A stretch of 31,696 nt of DNA from CAYXNZ01 sp964553705. GTDB taxonomy: Bacteria; Patescibacteriota; Patescibacteriia; Patescibacteriales; GWC2-42-12. Under the pieces are notes generated by a model, which was not told the DNA's origin, did no database searches, and saw only the letters and a program-made list of their open reading frames with translations. Shown here piece by piece: positions 13,788 through 22,700 of the stretch. How positions within the stretch are numbered: the stretch's first letter is position 1; the number at the start of each line of letters is the position of its first letter. The translations under genes and the position numbers were made by a program. The DNA is taken from the NCBI GenBank assembly GCA_964553705.1, contig CAZKKV010000009.1:1-31696 (forward strand), in the 5' to 3' direction.

Positions 13788-14273
13788 TTATTTTTTAATT
13801 TTTGAAGATGACGACGATTTCTTTCCACTCAAAAGCTTATTTAGCTCTCGCCTAAATGTTTGGGCATCTTTAAAAGATTCATAAACGCTAGCGAAACGTA
13901 TATATGCTACCTGATCAAATTTTTTTAAATACTTCATGACAATCTGCCCAACCTGATTAGACGTTATCTCGCTTTTTCGTAAAATTTGCATATCTCTTTC
14001 AATCGAATGTGTCAGCTTTTTAAATCTATCTTCGGTAATCGATCTTTTCTCAAGTGCTTTGTTTAATCCTTTAATTAATTTCTCTCTACTGTACGATTCT
14101 TTTTGACCATCTCTTTTGACAATAGTTAAATCAAGAATTTCCATTTCTTCATACGTTGAAAAACGAAATCCACACTTCAAACATTCTCTTCTTCGTCTAA
14201 TTGATAGACCATCTGAAGCAACTCTAGAGTCAACAACTTTTGTGTCTGTATAATAACAAATTGGACATTTCAT
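13788..14273 (-). CDS. nrdR: Transcriptional repressor NrdR
   Basis: 161 aa. An N-terminal zinc ribbon (C3, C6, C31, C34) with the basic SIRRRRECLKCG stretch binds DNA, and an ATP-cone (about 50-135) senses ATP/dATP. The C-terminus is a short Ser/Lys tail. NrdR represses ribonucleotide reductase genes when dATP is plentiful. It is the first gene of an operon with nrdD, the glycyl-radical domain gene and nrdG. Two NrdR-box-like sites at three-turn spacing lie directly downstream of its promoter, which predicts autoregulation. The ATG at 14273 has no Shine-Dalgarno; the leader of about 150 bases includes both boxes. Confidence 0.95.
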   Translation of the reverse strand: MKCPICYYTDTKVVDSRVASDGLSIRRRRECLKCGFRFSTYEEMEILDLTIVKRDGQKESYSREKLIKGLNKALEKRSITEDRFKKLTHSIERDMQILRKSEITSNQVGQIVMKYLKKFDQVAYIRFASVYESFKDAQTFRRELNKLLSGKKSSSSSKIKK

Positions 14274-14374
14274 ATTTATACGTCAAATAAAAAACACCTA
14301 ATTCTTTCTTCTGGGGCTTGTTCTTGTTTTTCCCCTTATTTAAGGTTCTCTAGGTATCTTATAAAAATCTATTA

Positions 14375-14422
14375 AACTACATTTAGTGCTAGTTGTCCAT
14401 CTCCAACCACTACATCTTGTAT
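14375..14422 (-). promoter_or_regulatory. Paired NrdR boxes controlling the nrd operon
   Basis: AACTACATTTAGTGCT (14375-14390) and CCACTACATCTTGTAT (14407-14422), plus-strand reading, each match 10-11 or more positions of the 16-bp NrdR box (ACACTATATATAGTGT-like). Their centres are 32 bp apart (three turns), the usual geometry of paired NrdR boxes. They lie just downstream of the -10 element. Confidence 0.75.
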
Positions 14423-14430
14423 CTATTTAT

Positions 14431-14459
14431 ATGATAGCATAAACCATTGATTGGATCAA
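14431..14459 (-). promoter_or_regulatory. Promoter of the nrdR-nrdD-nrdG operon
   Basis: Minus strand TTGATC (14454-14459), a 17-base spacer ending TGC, and TATCAT (14431-14436), i.e. an extended -10. Transcription would start near 14424, at the edge of the first NrdR box, so bound repressor would block the polymerase. Confidence 0.65.
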
Positions 14460-14544
14460 TAGTCTAATAATTATCTAAAATTAGTCTCTTTTTTTCTTAA
14501 ATTATCTTTTTGATAAATATTATTTATTTTTTATAAAAAACTCC

Positions 14545-14553
14545 TGTGGATAA
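14545..14553 (-). promoter_or_regulatory. Perfect DnaA box
   Basis: TTATCCACA on the minus strand, about 90 bases upstream of the nrdR promoter and in the gap after ftsZ. I noticed no other perfect copy in this window. It may link nrd expression to replication initiation, as DnaA does at E. coli nrdAB, or be chance. Confidence 0.4.
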
Positions 14554-14583
14554 ACTGGTGATTTCTCATTTTTTAGGGAATCA

Positions 14584-14611
14584 AAAAAGAATCTCACGAG
14601 AGATTCTTTTT
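14584..14611 (-). terminator. Intrinsic terminator after ftsZ
   Basis: AAAAAGAATCTC / GAGATTCTTTTT, a 12-bp stem with a 4-base loop; its minus-strand 3' arm ends in T and runs into a further TTGATT tract. It closes the leftward gene train from the pilin-adhesin genes to ftsZ, 21 bases after the ftsZ stop. Confidence 0.85.
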
Positions 14612-14632
14612 AATATGTCTATTTTGAATAAA

Positions 14633-15805
14633 TTACATCATCTTTCTTCGAATAAATGCTGGGATTCCTAACTCATCATCATCATCTTTGTAATTCATGT
14701 CTTTTGACTGTGCTGGTTCTGCTTGAGCTGCCTTAAGCGGGGAAATTTTTGATTTCTTTTTTTCTTTTTTATCTTCCTTTTCTTCCTCAGCAATAAAAGC
14801 ATTGGGTGTGTAGTGCTTGTCTCCGCCGACTGCTTCACTAACGCCTATTTTTCTTCCGTCAAAACCAGTTGCTACGACTGTAATCTTTATTTCGTCCTTA
14901 TATTTTTCGTCAATTACCGCACCAAAAATTATTTTAGCATCTTCATCAGATGACGAAGTAACTACTTTAGCGGCTTCATTTACTTCATGCATAGTTAAAT
15001 TCGGACCACCGACTATTGTTAAAAGTATTCCCTTGGCGCCTTCAATTGACATTTCTAATAATGGTGAATTGATAGCCGCCTTGGCCGCCTCAATTGCTTT
15101 GTTTTCTCCACTAGCCTGTCCGATACCCATCAAAGCGCTACCGGCATTAGCCATAACCGCCTTAACATCGGCAAAGTCAACATTTATCAATCCAGGGATA
15201 GTAATCAATTCTGAAATTCCCTGAACGCCCTGACGCAAAACTTCGTCGGCTACAATAAACGCATCAAGTAATGAAGTTTTTTTATCTATCACTTGCAATA
15301 GCTTATCATTTGGAATAGTAATTATTGTATCCACTTTATCAGCCAATTCAGATAATCCTCTCTCAGCAATATTTTTTCTTTGTGCTCCTTCAAATGAAAA
15401 AGGCTTAGTCACCACTGCCACGGTTAAAGCACCAAGATCTCGAGCGATTTCAGCCACAATTGGTGACCCACCAGTACCAGTGCCACCGCCTAAACCGCAT
15501 GTTATAAAAACCATGTCTGCATCTTTTAAGAAATCTCTAATTTCATTTCTTGATTCTTCGGCTGATTGCCTACCCAGTTCTGGATTCATTCCTGCTCCCA
15601 AGCCCCTAGTAATACTCTTGCCGATATGTAGTTTTTTACTAGCCTTATTGTGATGTAGTGCCTGGACATCGGTATTCACCGCTATGAACTCAACCCCTTT
15701 GATACCACTACCAATCATTCTATCAACCACGCTGCCACCAGAGCCACCAACGCCAACCACTTTAATTTTAGCAAAGGTTTCTGCTGTTGGTTTTACTTCT
15801 GCCAT
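14633..15805 (-). CDS. ftsZ: Cell division GTPase FtsZ
   Basis: 390 aa. The Rossmann-like GTPase domain has the tubulin signature GGGTGTG at 106-112 and the NTD motif (IAVNTDVQAL, about 41-50). The T7 loop and second domain follow to about 320. A Lys/Glu-rich linker ends in the conserved tail DDELGIPAFIRRKMM, which binds FtsA and other division partners. The protein polymerises at midcell to form the Z ring. It follows ftsA with a 118-base gap containing a candidate promoter, so it may be expressed both from the operon and on its own. Start ATG 15805; no Shine-Dalgarno. Confidence 0.97.
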   Translation of the reverse strand: MAEVKPTAETFAKIKVVGVGGSGGSVVDRMIGSGIKGVEFIAVNTDVQALHHNKASKKLHIGKSITRGLGAGMNPELGRQSAEESRNEIRDFLKDADMVFITCGLGGGTGTGGSPIVAEIARDLGALTVAVVTKPFSFEGAQRKNIAERGLSELADKVDTIITIPNDKLLQVIDKKTSLLDAFIVADEVLRQGVQGISELITIPGLINVDFADVKAVMANAGSALMGIGQASGENKAIEAAKAAINSPLLEMSIEGAKGILLTIVGGPNLTMHEVNEAAKVVTSSSDEDAKIIFGAVIDEKYKDEIKITVVATGFDGRKIGVSEAVGGDKHYTPNAFIAEEEKEDKKEKKKSKISPLKAAQAEPAQSKDMNYKDDDDELGIPAFIRRKMM

Positions 15806-15850
15806 ATTTTTATAAATATTGATTGTTTAAATAATATATCTATATAATAT

Positions 15851-15879
15851 ATCTTATAATAATCAACTGATTTTATCAA
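15851..15879 (-). promoter_or_regulatory. Candidate internal promoter before ftsZ
   Basis: Minus strand TTGATA (15874-15879), a 17-base spacer, and TAAGAT (15851-15856), in the AT-rich ftsA-ftsZ gap. The -10 is only 4 of 6, so it is weak. Confidence 0.3.
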
Positions 15880-15923
15880 GTGTGTAAAAAATTAGACTGA
15901 ACACTTTTTTTATACAGCAATTT

Positions 15924-17192
15924 TTATGGAATTAGATTCTTAAATGCCTCTGATATCTTTTTTCCTATATTGCCAAAAACTGCTTCGCTAATCTTGCCCA
16001 AGGCTCTGTTGGGTTTTTCTTTGTTGGTCAACTGGTTGCCCCAAACAACCAAGCCTAAGGCAGTCAAATAACTCTGATCATTTACTTTGTCAATTGCTAA
16101 TGGCAATACTTTGTTAGTACCCAAACAAGCTGGCAACCTTAATTTATTTTTAGCGATATCAACTAAATCTCTGAGTTTGGAACCGCCGCCGATCAAAAAT
16201 GCTCCGGCCGGCAACATGCCAGATCTATCAATCTTTTTTAATTCTTCATCAATTTTTTCAAAAATTTCTTCCACTCTTGCCTCTATTATCTCAGCCACAT
16301 ATTTTTTTGAAATTATCATTCCCCCATCTCCTAGGTCTTCTTCGGCTACAAGCTCACCTACATCTACTTCGTCTTTTTTACTGAATTGATCAGGTTTAGC
16401 ACTACCGTAATCAAGCTTCACTCTGTCAGCCAAATTAATCGGACATCTTAAACCGATTGCCACGTCTGCTGTTATGTGTTCAGAGCCAATAGGTATAATA
16501 GCGGCATATAGCAATTCACCTTCCTCAAAAACTGCCAAACTGGTCGTTGAAGAACCAATATTAATCAAAGCTGAGCCTAATTCTTTTTGTTTTCTGGTAA
16601 TTACCGCTTCAGCGGCAGCCAATGGCGATAGCACCAAGTCTTCTATTTCTAGCCCTGTACGATATATAGCTTTGGTTAAGTTTTTTATTTGACTGGACAA
16701 CCCTTGGATGATTAACGTTTCGACTTCAAGTCGTACGCCAGTCATACCCGTTGGATCATTTATGTCTTCTTGATTATCAACCGTAAATTTTACTGGGATA
16801 ACATGCAAAATTTCGTAATTAGGCGGAACAGACAAGGCTTGAGCAGCTTCAACTGCCCTTTCAATGTCGTCTTCAGTAATCTCATTATCACTTCTAGCAA
16901 CAGCGACTACGCCTCGACTACTTTCACATTTTAAATTATGCCCATTAACACCGACCCAAACACTCTTCACTTCCACGCCGATTAGCCGTTCTGCTTTTTC
17001 CAGACAAGAAGATATCGCCGAAGTAGCGTCGTCAATACTATTGACTACGCCCCTGTTTATTCCTTCTGCTGGAACAGATACTGCTCCCAAAATTTGTAAA
17101 TTTTCACCAGAATCGGATGATACTTTTTGTCCAACGACTAGTCTAATTGCTGTCGAACCAATATCAAGTCCAGCTATAATATTTTCTTTCAT
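15924..17192 (-). CDS. ftsA: Cell division protein FtsA
   Basis: 422 aa from ATG 17192 (MKENIIAGLDIGSTAIRLVV); a TTG six codons upstream is less likely because the actin-fold phosphate-1 loop GLDIGS usually begins about 8-10 residues from the start. The SHS2/1C insertion (about 80-165), LINIGSSTTSLAVFEEGELL (phosphate-2 loop) and AFLIGGGSKL (adenosine loop) mark the actin-like ATPase. The C-terminus (EAVFGNIGKKISEAFKNLI) is the amphipathic helix that tethers FtsA, and through it the Z ring, to the membrane. It pairs with ftsZ downstream and follows dgkA by 46 bases. Confidence 0.95.
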   Translation of the reverse strand: MKENIIAGLDIGSTAIRLVVGQKVSSDSGENLQILGAVSVPAEGINRGVVNSIDDATSAISSCLEKAERLIGVEVKSVWVGVNGHNLKCESSRGVVAVARSDNEITEDDIERAVEAAQALSVPPNYEILHVIPVKFTVDNQEDINDPTGMTGVRLEVETLIIQGLSSQIKNLTKAIYRTGLEIEDLVLSPLAAAEAVITRKQKELGSALINIGSSTTSLAVFEEGELLYAAIIPIGSEHITADVAIGLRCPINLADRVKLDYGSAKPDQFSKKDEVDVGELVAEEDLGDGGMIISKKYVAEIIEARVEEIFEKIDEELKKIDRSGMLPAGAFLIGGGSKLRDLVDIAKNKLRLPACLGTNKVLPLAIDKVNDQSYLTALGLVVWGNQLTNKEKPNRALGKISEAVFGNIGKKISEAFKNLIP

Positions 17193-17238
17193 AAATTTTA
17201 ACTCGTTCAAAATAATTGTTCAGTTAATTTATATTATA

Positions 17239-17613
17239 CTAAAAATTTATATGACTGCCAAATGCATAGGGCATAAAGATAATCAAACCAACAATGACAG
17301 CTATCACGGAAGCAACTAATACCCCAGCTGCCGTTATGTCTTTGATTTCTTTGACATAGCTATTTATTCGCGGTTTTAAAACGTCAGCAATTCTTTCTAC
17401 GGCACTGTTAGCAATCTCCATTAACATAACCAGTCCAATAATCAAAACTAAGAAAATCCATTCATATCGACTGATGCCTACATACCAACCGATTAAAATT
17501 ACGACTACAGCTATAAAAGTATGAATTTTAAAATTTTGTTCCTCCTTGAATGTTTTAGATAACCCTCGAACGGCATACAAAAAACTCTTGGCTAATCTTT
17601 TTATTTTAATCAT
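17239..17613 (-). CDS. dgkA: Diacylglycerol/undecaprenol kinase (DgkA family)
   Basis: 124 aa integral membrane kinase with three hydrophobic segments (about 30-48, 52-66 and 95-115). The signature EIANSAVER (E66, N69, E73), followed about 20 residues later by KDITAAGVLV, holds the metal- and substrate-binding residues. Gram-positive-type members phosphorylate undecaprenol and so recycle the lipid carrier for cell-wall synthesis; E. coli DgkA uses diacylglycerol. The substrate here is inferred. It is directly adjacent to ybeY (no gap), a common bacterial gene order, and leads into ftsA-ftsZ. Confidence 0.92.
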   Translation of the reverse strand: MIKIKRLAKSFLYAVRGLSKTFKEEQNFKIHTFIAVVVILIGWYVGISRYEWIFLVLIIGLVMLMEIANSAVERIADVLKPRINSYVKEIKDITAAGVLVASVIAVIVGLIIFMPYAFGSHINF

Positions 17614-18021
17614 TTATCTTAAATTATTTTTTATAAATTGCTCTCCGAAATTCATCATATTCTTTCTATCTTTTTCGGTTTGATCATCGTATCCTATCAG
17701 ATGTAATAGACCATGGATTAAAACAAAGATTAATTCTTGCTTAACGGTTTTTTTATTTTTTTTTGCTTGTTTCTTAATCTGATTATAATTTATAATAATC
17801 TCGCCCAAAAAATCATTGTCGCCAGAAAAAGATAATATATCGGTAATTTTATCAATTTGTCGATATTTCTTATTTAAATTTTTGATTACCCTGTCGCCAA
17901 CAAAAGCAATCGAAACCTCTTTGTTTATTAAATTATAATGCGACAAAAACTTTTTTACTACTTGCTCTATTAATTTAAGGTTAATTTTTGATTTAGTTTT
18001 GTTGTTTATTTCAACTAACAT
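17614..18021 (-). CDS. ybeY: Endoribonuclease YbeY
   Basis: 135 aa. LNKKYRQIDKITDILSF (about 49-65) and LGEIIINY (72-79) are typical family segments. The metal site H103-x3-H107-x5 is followed by Asp113, where most YbeY proteins have the third zinc-binding His (HGLLHLIGYDD instead of HGxLHLxGYDH). Asp can coordinate zinc, so activity may be kept, but the change is notable. YbeY takes part in 16S rRNA 3' maturation and ribosome quality control. It starts on the base after the stop of the 340-aa gene and touches dgkA, indicating one transcript. Confidence 0.92.
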   Translation of the reverse strand: MLVEINNKTKSKINLKLIEQVVKKFLSHYNLINKEVSIAFVGDRVIKNLNKKYRQIDKITDILSFSGDNDFLGEIIINYNQIKKQAKKNKKTVKQELIFVLIHGLLHLIGYDDQTEKDRKNMMNFGEQFIKNNLR

Positions 18022-19044
18022 CTAATCAATAAATTTAAAAGACTTTACCATAACATCAAAAATATTTTTATATTCCAATATATCGCTAGAACCGATATTG
18101 TAAGTTAGAGCAAAAATATTTTTTTTATTTTCTTCGCTTAAATAAACGGTTAACCCATCAAGACTCGTTAAACCTGTCCAGTTACTACCTATGACAAAAA
18201 GACTAGTCTCAATTTCTGTTAAATCAAACTGTTCTCTGTACCAATCGTTGATGGTCTGGTCAGAATAATTCTGTTGCGCTATTATTTGCACAAAATGATT
18301 ATCCGAAGCTGTAAAAAGAACCGACTCATAATTATCGCTATTTTTTTTTACCCATTCAGCTGGATAATAAACGACGTAATTATAATTAGTATTTTTGATT
18401 TCTCTGATATTCAAATTTTCTATTAATCTACCAGCGCCAGCAGGATTATAAAAATTTTTCAATTCTACTAAATCGTCATATCCATCATTATCACTATCAG
18501 CTTTACTTAAATCTGTGCCCAATAGTTGCTCCTCACTATCAGTCAAGCCGTCACTATCACTATCTATACCGCCAATCGCTGAATGCATTAAGCTCTCCTG
18601 ATTATCAATATCTTCTTTACTTGAGGTGGCTACCTTTTCTTTTGAATTTAACTGGTTTGGCAAAATTTCAGTCGACGCTTCTTTTTTGTCACGGCTATTT
18701 TTATCTAAAGATTCTTGTTTGGTGTCGTTTTCTGAATTTCCAACTGCTGTTTTTTGTTCTTTTTCAACATTTAAACTTTGACTTACGGTGCTTTGTTTTT
18801 CCTCGTCGCTTCCCGCAAACAAAATATAATACATAGCCACCGACATTATAAGTAAGACTACTACCCCGAAGACTAGAATGATTATTCCAGTTATCTTTGC
18901 TTTACCGACTTTTACGTGTTCAGTTCGATATTTTTCCGGCATTGAATAAATCTCTATGTCTTCATTTGTCGTCTGCTCTTCCGCTTGCTTCTCTGGCGTG
19001 ACTTCGTCTTCTTTTTTTGTATTTTTTTTAAAAAATAAATTCAT
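18022..19044 (-). CDS. Membrane-anchored protein with thrombospondin type-3 repeats
   Basis: 340 aa. A charged cytoplasmic N-terminus (1-50) is followed by one membrane helix (about 51-77), a low-complexity Glu/Lys/Ser linker (78-155), and thrombospondin type-3 calcium-binding repeats (about 161-205; DSDSDGLTDSEE and DSDNDGYDDLVE). An extracellular globular domain of about 130 residues (NYVVYYPAEW and later FVIGSNWTG) completes it. The layout points to a calcium-stabilised surface protein. It is the second of two such genes in a row and ends directly at the ybeY start. I do not recognise the C-terminal domain; it looks mixed alpha/beta. Confidence 0.85.
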   Translation of the reverse strand: MNLFFKKNTKKEDEVTPEKQAEEQTTNEDIEIYSMPEKYRTEHVKVGKAKITGIIILVFGVVVLLIMSVAMYYILFAGSDEEKQSTVSQSLNVEKEQKTAVGNSENDTKQESLDKNSRDKKEASTEILPNQLNSKEKVATSSKEDIDNQESLMHSAIGGIDSDSDGLTDSEEQLLGTDLSKADSDNDGYDDLVELKNFYNPAGAGRLIENLNIREIKNTNYNYVVYYPAEWVKKNSDNYESVLFTASDNHFVQIIAQQNYSDQTINDWYREQFDLTEIETSLFVIGSNWTGLTSLDGLTVYLSEENKKNIFALTYNIGSSDILEYKNIFDVMVKSFKFID

Positions 19045-19061
19045 AACAATAAAACAACAAA

Positions 19062-19727
19062 TTACTTTAATTCATATAATTTTCCCTGTCCTTTCGGATT
19101 ATAGCCATCTCTCACTTCATCACCGTCTAAATAGCCGTCTCCATCGGAATCAGGATTGTTTGGATCGGTCAAATAAACCTTAACCTCTTCTCTGTCAAAA
19201 AGTCCATCTCCATCTGTGTCTACTTTACTGCTACTTGATCCAGCTATTTTTTCTTCGGCATCAGTCAACCCGTCCTGATCGGTATCAAGCGGCTGATCAA
19301 TAATATCAGACTCAATAATTTCGGTATTATTTGTAGCGGTATTTTGTTTAGTTTCAATCTCTAGGGCTTCTTCTTGCAAATCTATCAGAGATTGTTCAGT
19401 GATTGATTGATCTATGCTTTTGTCAGCGAAAAAATTAAAAACGAAAAAACCAGCTATTAACAATAAAGCTACAGACAATAATCCAAGGAATATATACAAA
19501 AATTTTTTGCTTTCTTTTCTGGCTGATTGATTAACTTCATCTTGCGGCGGTAAATTATCAGCTACTTTTGGTTGAAAAACTTTTGGTTTATTATTTTTGT
19601 CTACGTCAGCAAAAATATCCTCCGCCGGAACAGGTGGTTTATTAAATTGCTTCGACGTATCAATAGAATTTGCCTCAGATTGACTGTTGTCGCCTGCATT
19701 ATTTTGGTTATTTAGATTATCAAACAT
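19062..19727 (-). CDS. Membrane-anchored thrombospondin type-3 repeat protein
   Basis: 221 aa. A long polar N-terminus rich in Asn, Pro and Lys (1-74) is followed by one membrane helix (about 76-100), a linker, and three calcium-binding DxDxDG units (DTDQDGLTDAEE, DTDGDGLFDREE, DSDGDGYLDGDE), ending YNPKGQGKLYELK. It is a shorter relative of the neighbouring 340-aa protein without the globular end domain, so the two may be paralogues that form or modulate one surface structure. The calcium sites are clear from the sequence; a role near the division site is only suggested by the operon context. Confidence 0.85.
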   Translation of the reverse strand: MFDNLNNQNNAGDNSQSEANSIDTSKQFNKPPVPAEDIFADVDKNNKPKVFQPKVADNLPPQDEVNQSARKESKKFLYIFLGLLSVALLLIAGFFVFNFFADKSIDQSITEQSLIDLQEEALEIETKQNTATNNTEIIESDIIDQPLDTDQDGLTDAEEKIAGSSSSKVDTDGDGLFDREEVKVYLTDPNNPDSDGDGYLDGDEVRDGYNPKGQGKLYELK

Positions 19728-19752
19728 AGTATTTAAATTATTATTTATTATA

Positions 19753-22700
19753 TTAATTGCTAATCGGCGTCAAATTTATTTCATTAGACTTACTACTTTC
19801 ATTTTCATATACATCTAAAGCAGTAATAGTGATGTAATAATCAGTAGTATTCACTAAATCTTCAAGAGAATAATCACAATTATAGTTTTCACAACTATCA
19901 GTAGAATCAATCTCTGTGATATCGCCATATAAGCCAGAGGCTGTACCATAATATATTTTATATGTTACTGCGTCTTCTTTCTCTGACCAATTTAAACTTA
20001 CCATAGAATCACCTGCTGAACCATCTAGGTTGGTAATTGCTGAAGGTGATGTAGAATCTGTAGGCGTAACACTTGCTTCGTTCGAATATTCACTCTCTGC
20101 CTTAGTGCTATAATAAGCCGTAACCGTAAAATAATAAATTTGTCCGTTTGTCAGTCCAGAAATTATTTTTGAAGTTACATTTTCAACATCTAAAAAATTA
20201 TCATAGCTACCCGATGTTTTTCCGTAATACAATTTGTATCCAGCAGCTCCAGACACTGACAACCAAGAGACAGCCACCTTTCCGCCGGTTTGCTGATCGC
20301 TAACGGTTATTACAGTAGTCAAAGGCATATCTTCTCTTAAAAAATAATATTCTTTTAATAAATTTAAGCTATCTGAATAACCTCTAACTATCGTATCATT
20401 TAAAATTGCTGGTAAATCATCAGCTGTGCCAATATCACCAGCATCTCGACAATAATATAGTTCAAAATTATTATCAATACATCCTGTTCCCTCTAATCCT
20501 GGGCTACAATTACTTGCATTGTCTTGCCACGGAGTCCAATAATTTGTTATACTGGTTGGTGGCCAAGGATTAGCGCACATAAACACATAAATCTCTGCTT
20601 CTCCTGTTTCTTCCTGTCCGACAGTAGAAGGGTTAAGGATAATATCTTCGTTAACAGTTGCTTTGGCATAAATCGTTGTTTTCGCATCCTGCTGATTTTG
20701 AGCCAAGATTATCTGGTGACTACTATTTGCTTCTTGATTACCATCGGCAAAATCCACCACCGCTGTATTGTCAATTTGCCAATCCCAATCCCAGCTATAT
20801 ATACCTGAAAAAGAAACAATCGCCTCTCCGGATGAAGTTAATGCTTGGGCATAAAAAACTTTATCACCATCTTTTTCGGTATCATATTCAGCCGAATTTA
20901 AATCATCATCAACTGGATTATTGTAAGCTGTTTGGAATAAATAACTAGCCGGATCAACGGTAATATAGTCTAATTGACAGATATCTTGTCCGACAGTAAA
21001 CGACCAAATCTCAGAATTAATAAATTGTTTAGCATTAAAGCTATCGTTATCTTGTCCAAACATACCAATGCCATGAGTGTTTGACACGCCGCTTACTAAG
21101 CTATCAGTTATATTATTATCACCGCTAACTATAGCGTAATACAAAATATCTGTATCAAGAATATTGTCTGGAGCAAAAGTTATTACTCCCAATCCGTCTT
21201 GATTATTGTAGCCATCAACCTTGCCATCTATAGCGCAATAATTATGATTCTCACTTGCTAAGACGACTAGTCTTTCGCCAAAAACTGGTTTTAAAATCTG
21301 TACTATTTTAGCAATAAATTTATTTTTTATTTTATTCTCACTAGCTAAAAAATTAGTTCCGGACGGACATTGATTTTCGCCATAATCTCCAGCGACTATA
21401 AAATTTTCGGCAAAACTGGCAATATCCATTTCTTGATCAAACGTAGCGCTGATTAAAATATTTTTGCAAACATCAACTGCATTATCAGCTGGATTTACTT
21501 GAGTAATCTCAGGTCTAGCGCGACAACAACTGTCGTTACCACATCCATCGATTCCACCGCTACACTGGCTGTCAGATGAACAACCGCAACATAATCCTCT
21601 ACTTGGACCCTCGCAAGGAGTTTGATTCGCCCAACACTCCAAGGGCGCAGAACACTGATCGTCTGCTGGATTACAACAACAACGACAATCATCGCTGTCA
21701 TTATTTAAACATTCTAGACTATCTAAACAACTTGATTCACCAATTGAACAAGCTGGTACGCTTTCATTCTCGCACAAATCACCAGATCCTCCACCGCCAA
21801 CTTGGCAAGTACAACTATCTTGTTCACAATACAAACCTGTCTGACACATACTATTATTAATTTGACAATCTGACTGACCTAAATCACCATCGCAAGAATC
21901 GCCAAAACTACCGCCAACTTGGCAAGTACAACTATCTTGTTCACAATACAAACCTGTCTGACACATACTATTATTTACTTGACAACTAGCCAAAGAGGAA
22001 TCGGCATCACAAGATTCTCCCTGTCCAACTTGATCCTCACAAACGCCTAACGGATAATCAGAATCGTTTACTTCACAATATCTACTTGGCTGACCATAGC
22101 AATTGCACGCTTGATCACTAACAACCTGATTAACCTGTCCATCAATAATAACTCTGCAACCAGTACATAATCCATAATCAGGCGCACCTGGACCACAATT
22201 CCCTGGGTTACAAGTCAGTCCAGCACAACAATCTTGAGCGTCATAACCAACTCGACAGCAACATTCGCAAACAGAATTATCCAATACACATTCATTATTA
22301 TCGCAAGTGGAATTGTCAGGGCAAATCTGGTTATCTATAACACATTGACTCTCTTGACATTCAAAATCATTCTCGCATAAACTGCATTCTTCTGGAACGC
22401 CTAATACTCCCACACTGCACCAATTATTAGTATCTAAAAATGAACCGATTGGACAAGAAATTTCGTTTGAATCAATTTGCCAAATTACTTGGTTATCAAC
22501 TAGGCGACACTCAGCTTTATAACTCAATATCAAGCTACTATTGAATTCATCACAACTCTGATTATCGAGTTTACATTGATTTATACTGCCGTCATAAACA
22601 CAATTATTATCACATTCAACATAATTATTATTACAATAATCATCTCCACACTCGCCAGCTGATGCCTCGCTTCGCGTCTGACATTGACCTGGAGAATTCG

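Noticed and set aside
14817..15224. 135-codon plus-strand frame inside ftsZ
   Set aside because: Antisense shadow of ftsZ codons; no start signals and low-complexity Ser/Ala content.
16864..17319. 151-codon plus-strand frame across ftsA and the dgkA end
   Set aside because: Antisense shadow of conserved genes, no ribosome-binding site.
21780..22020. Regularly spaced repeats suggesting a CRISPR array
   Set aside because: Only two units, in frame, with period 117 bp, encoding Cys modules of the adhesin; no cas genes.
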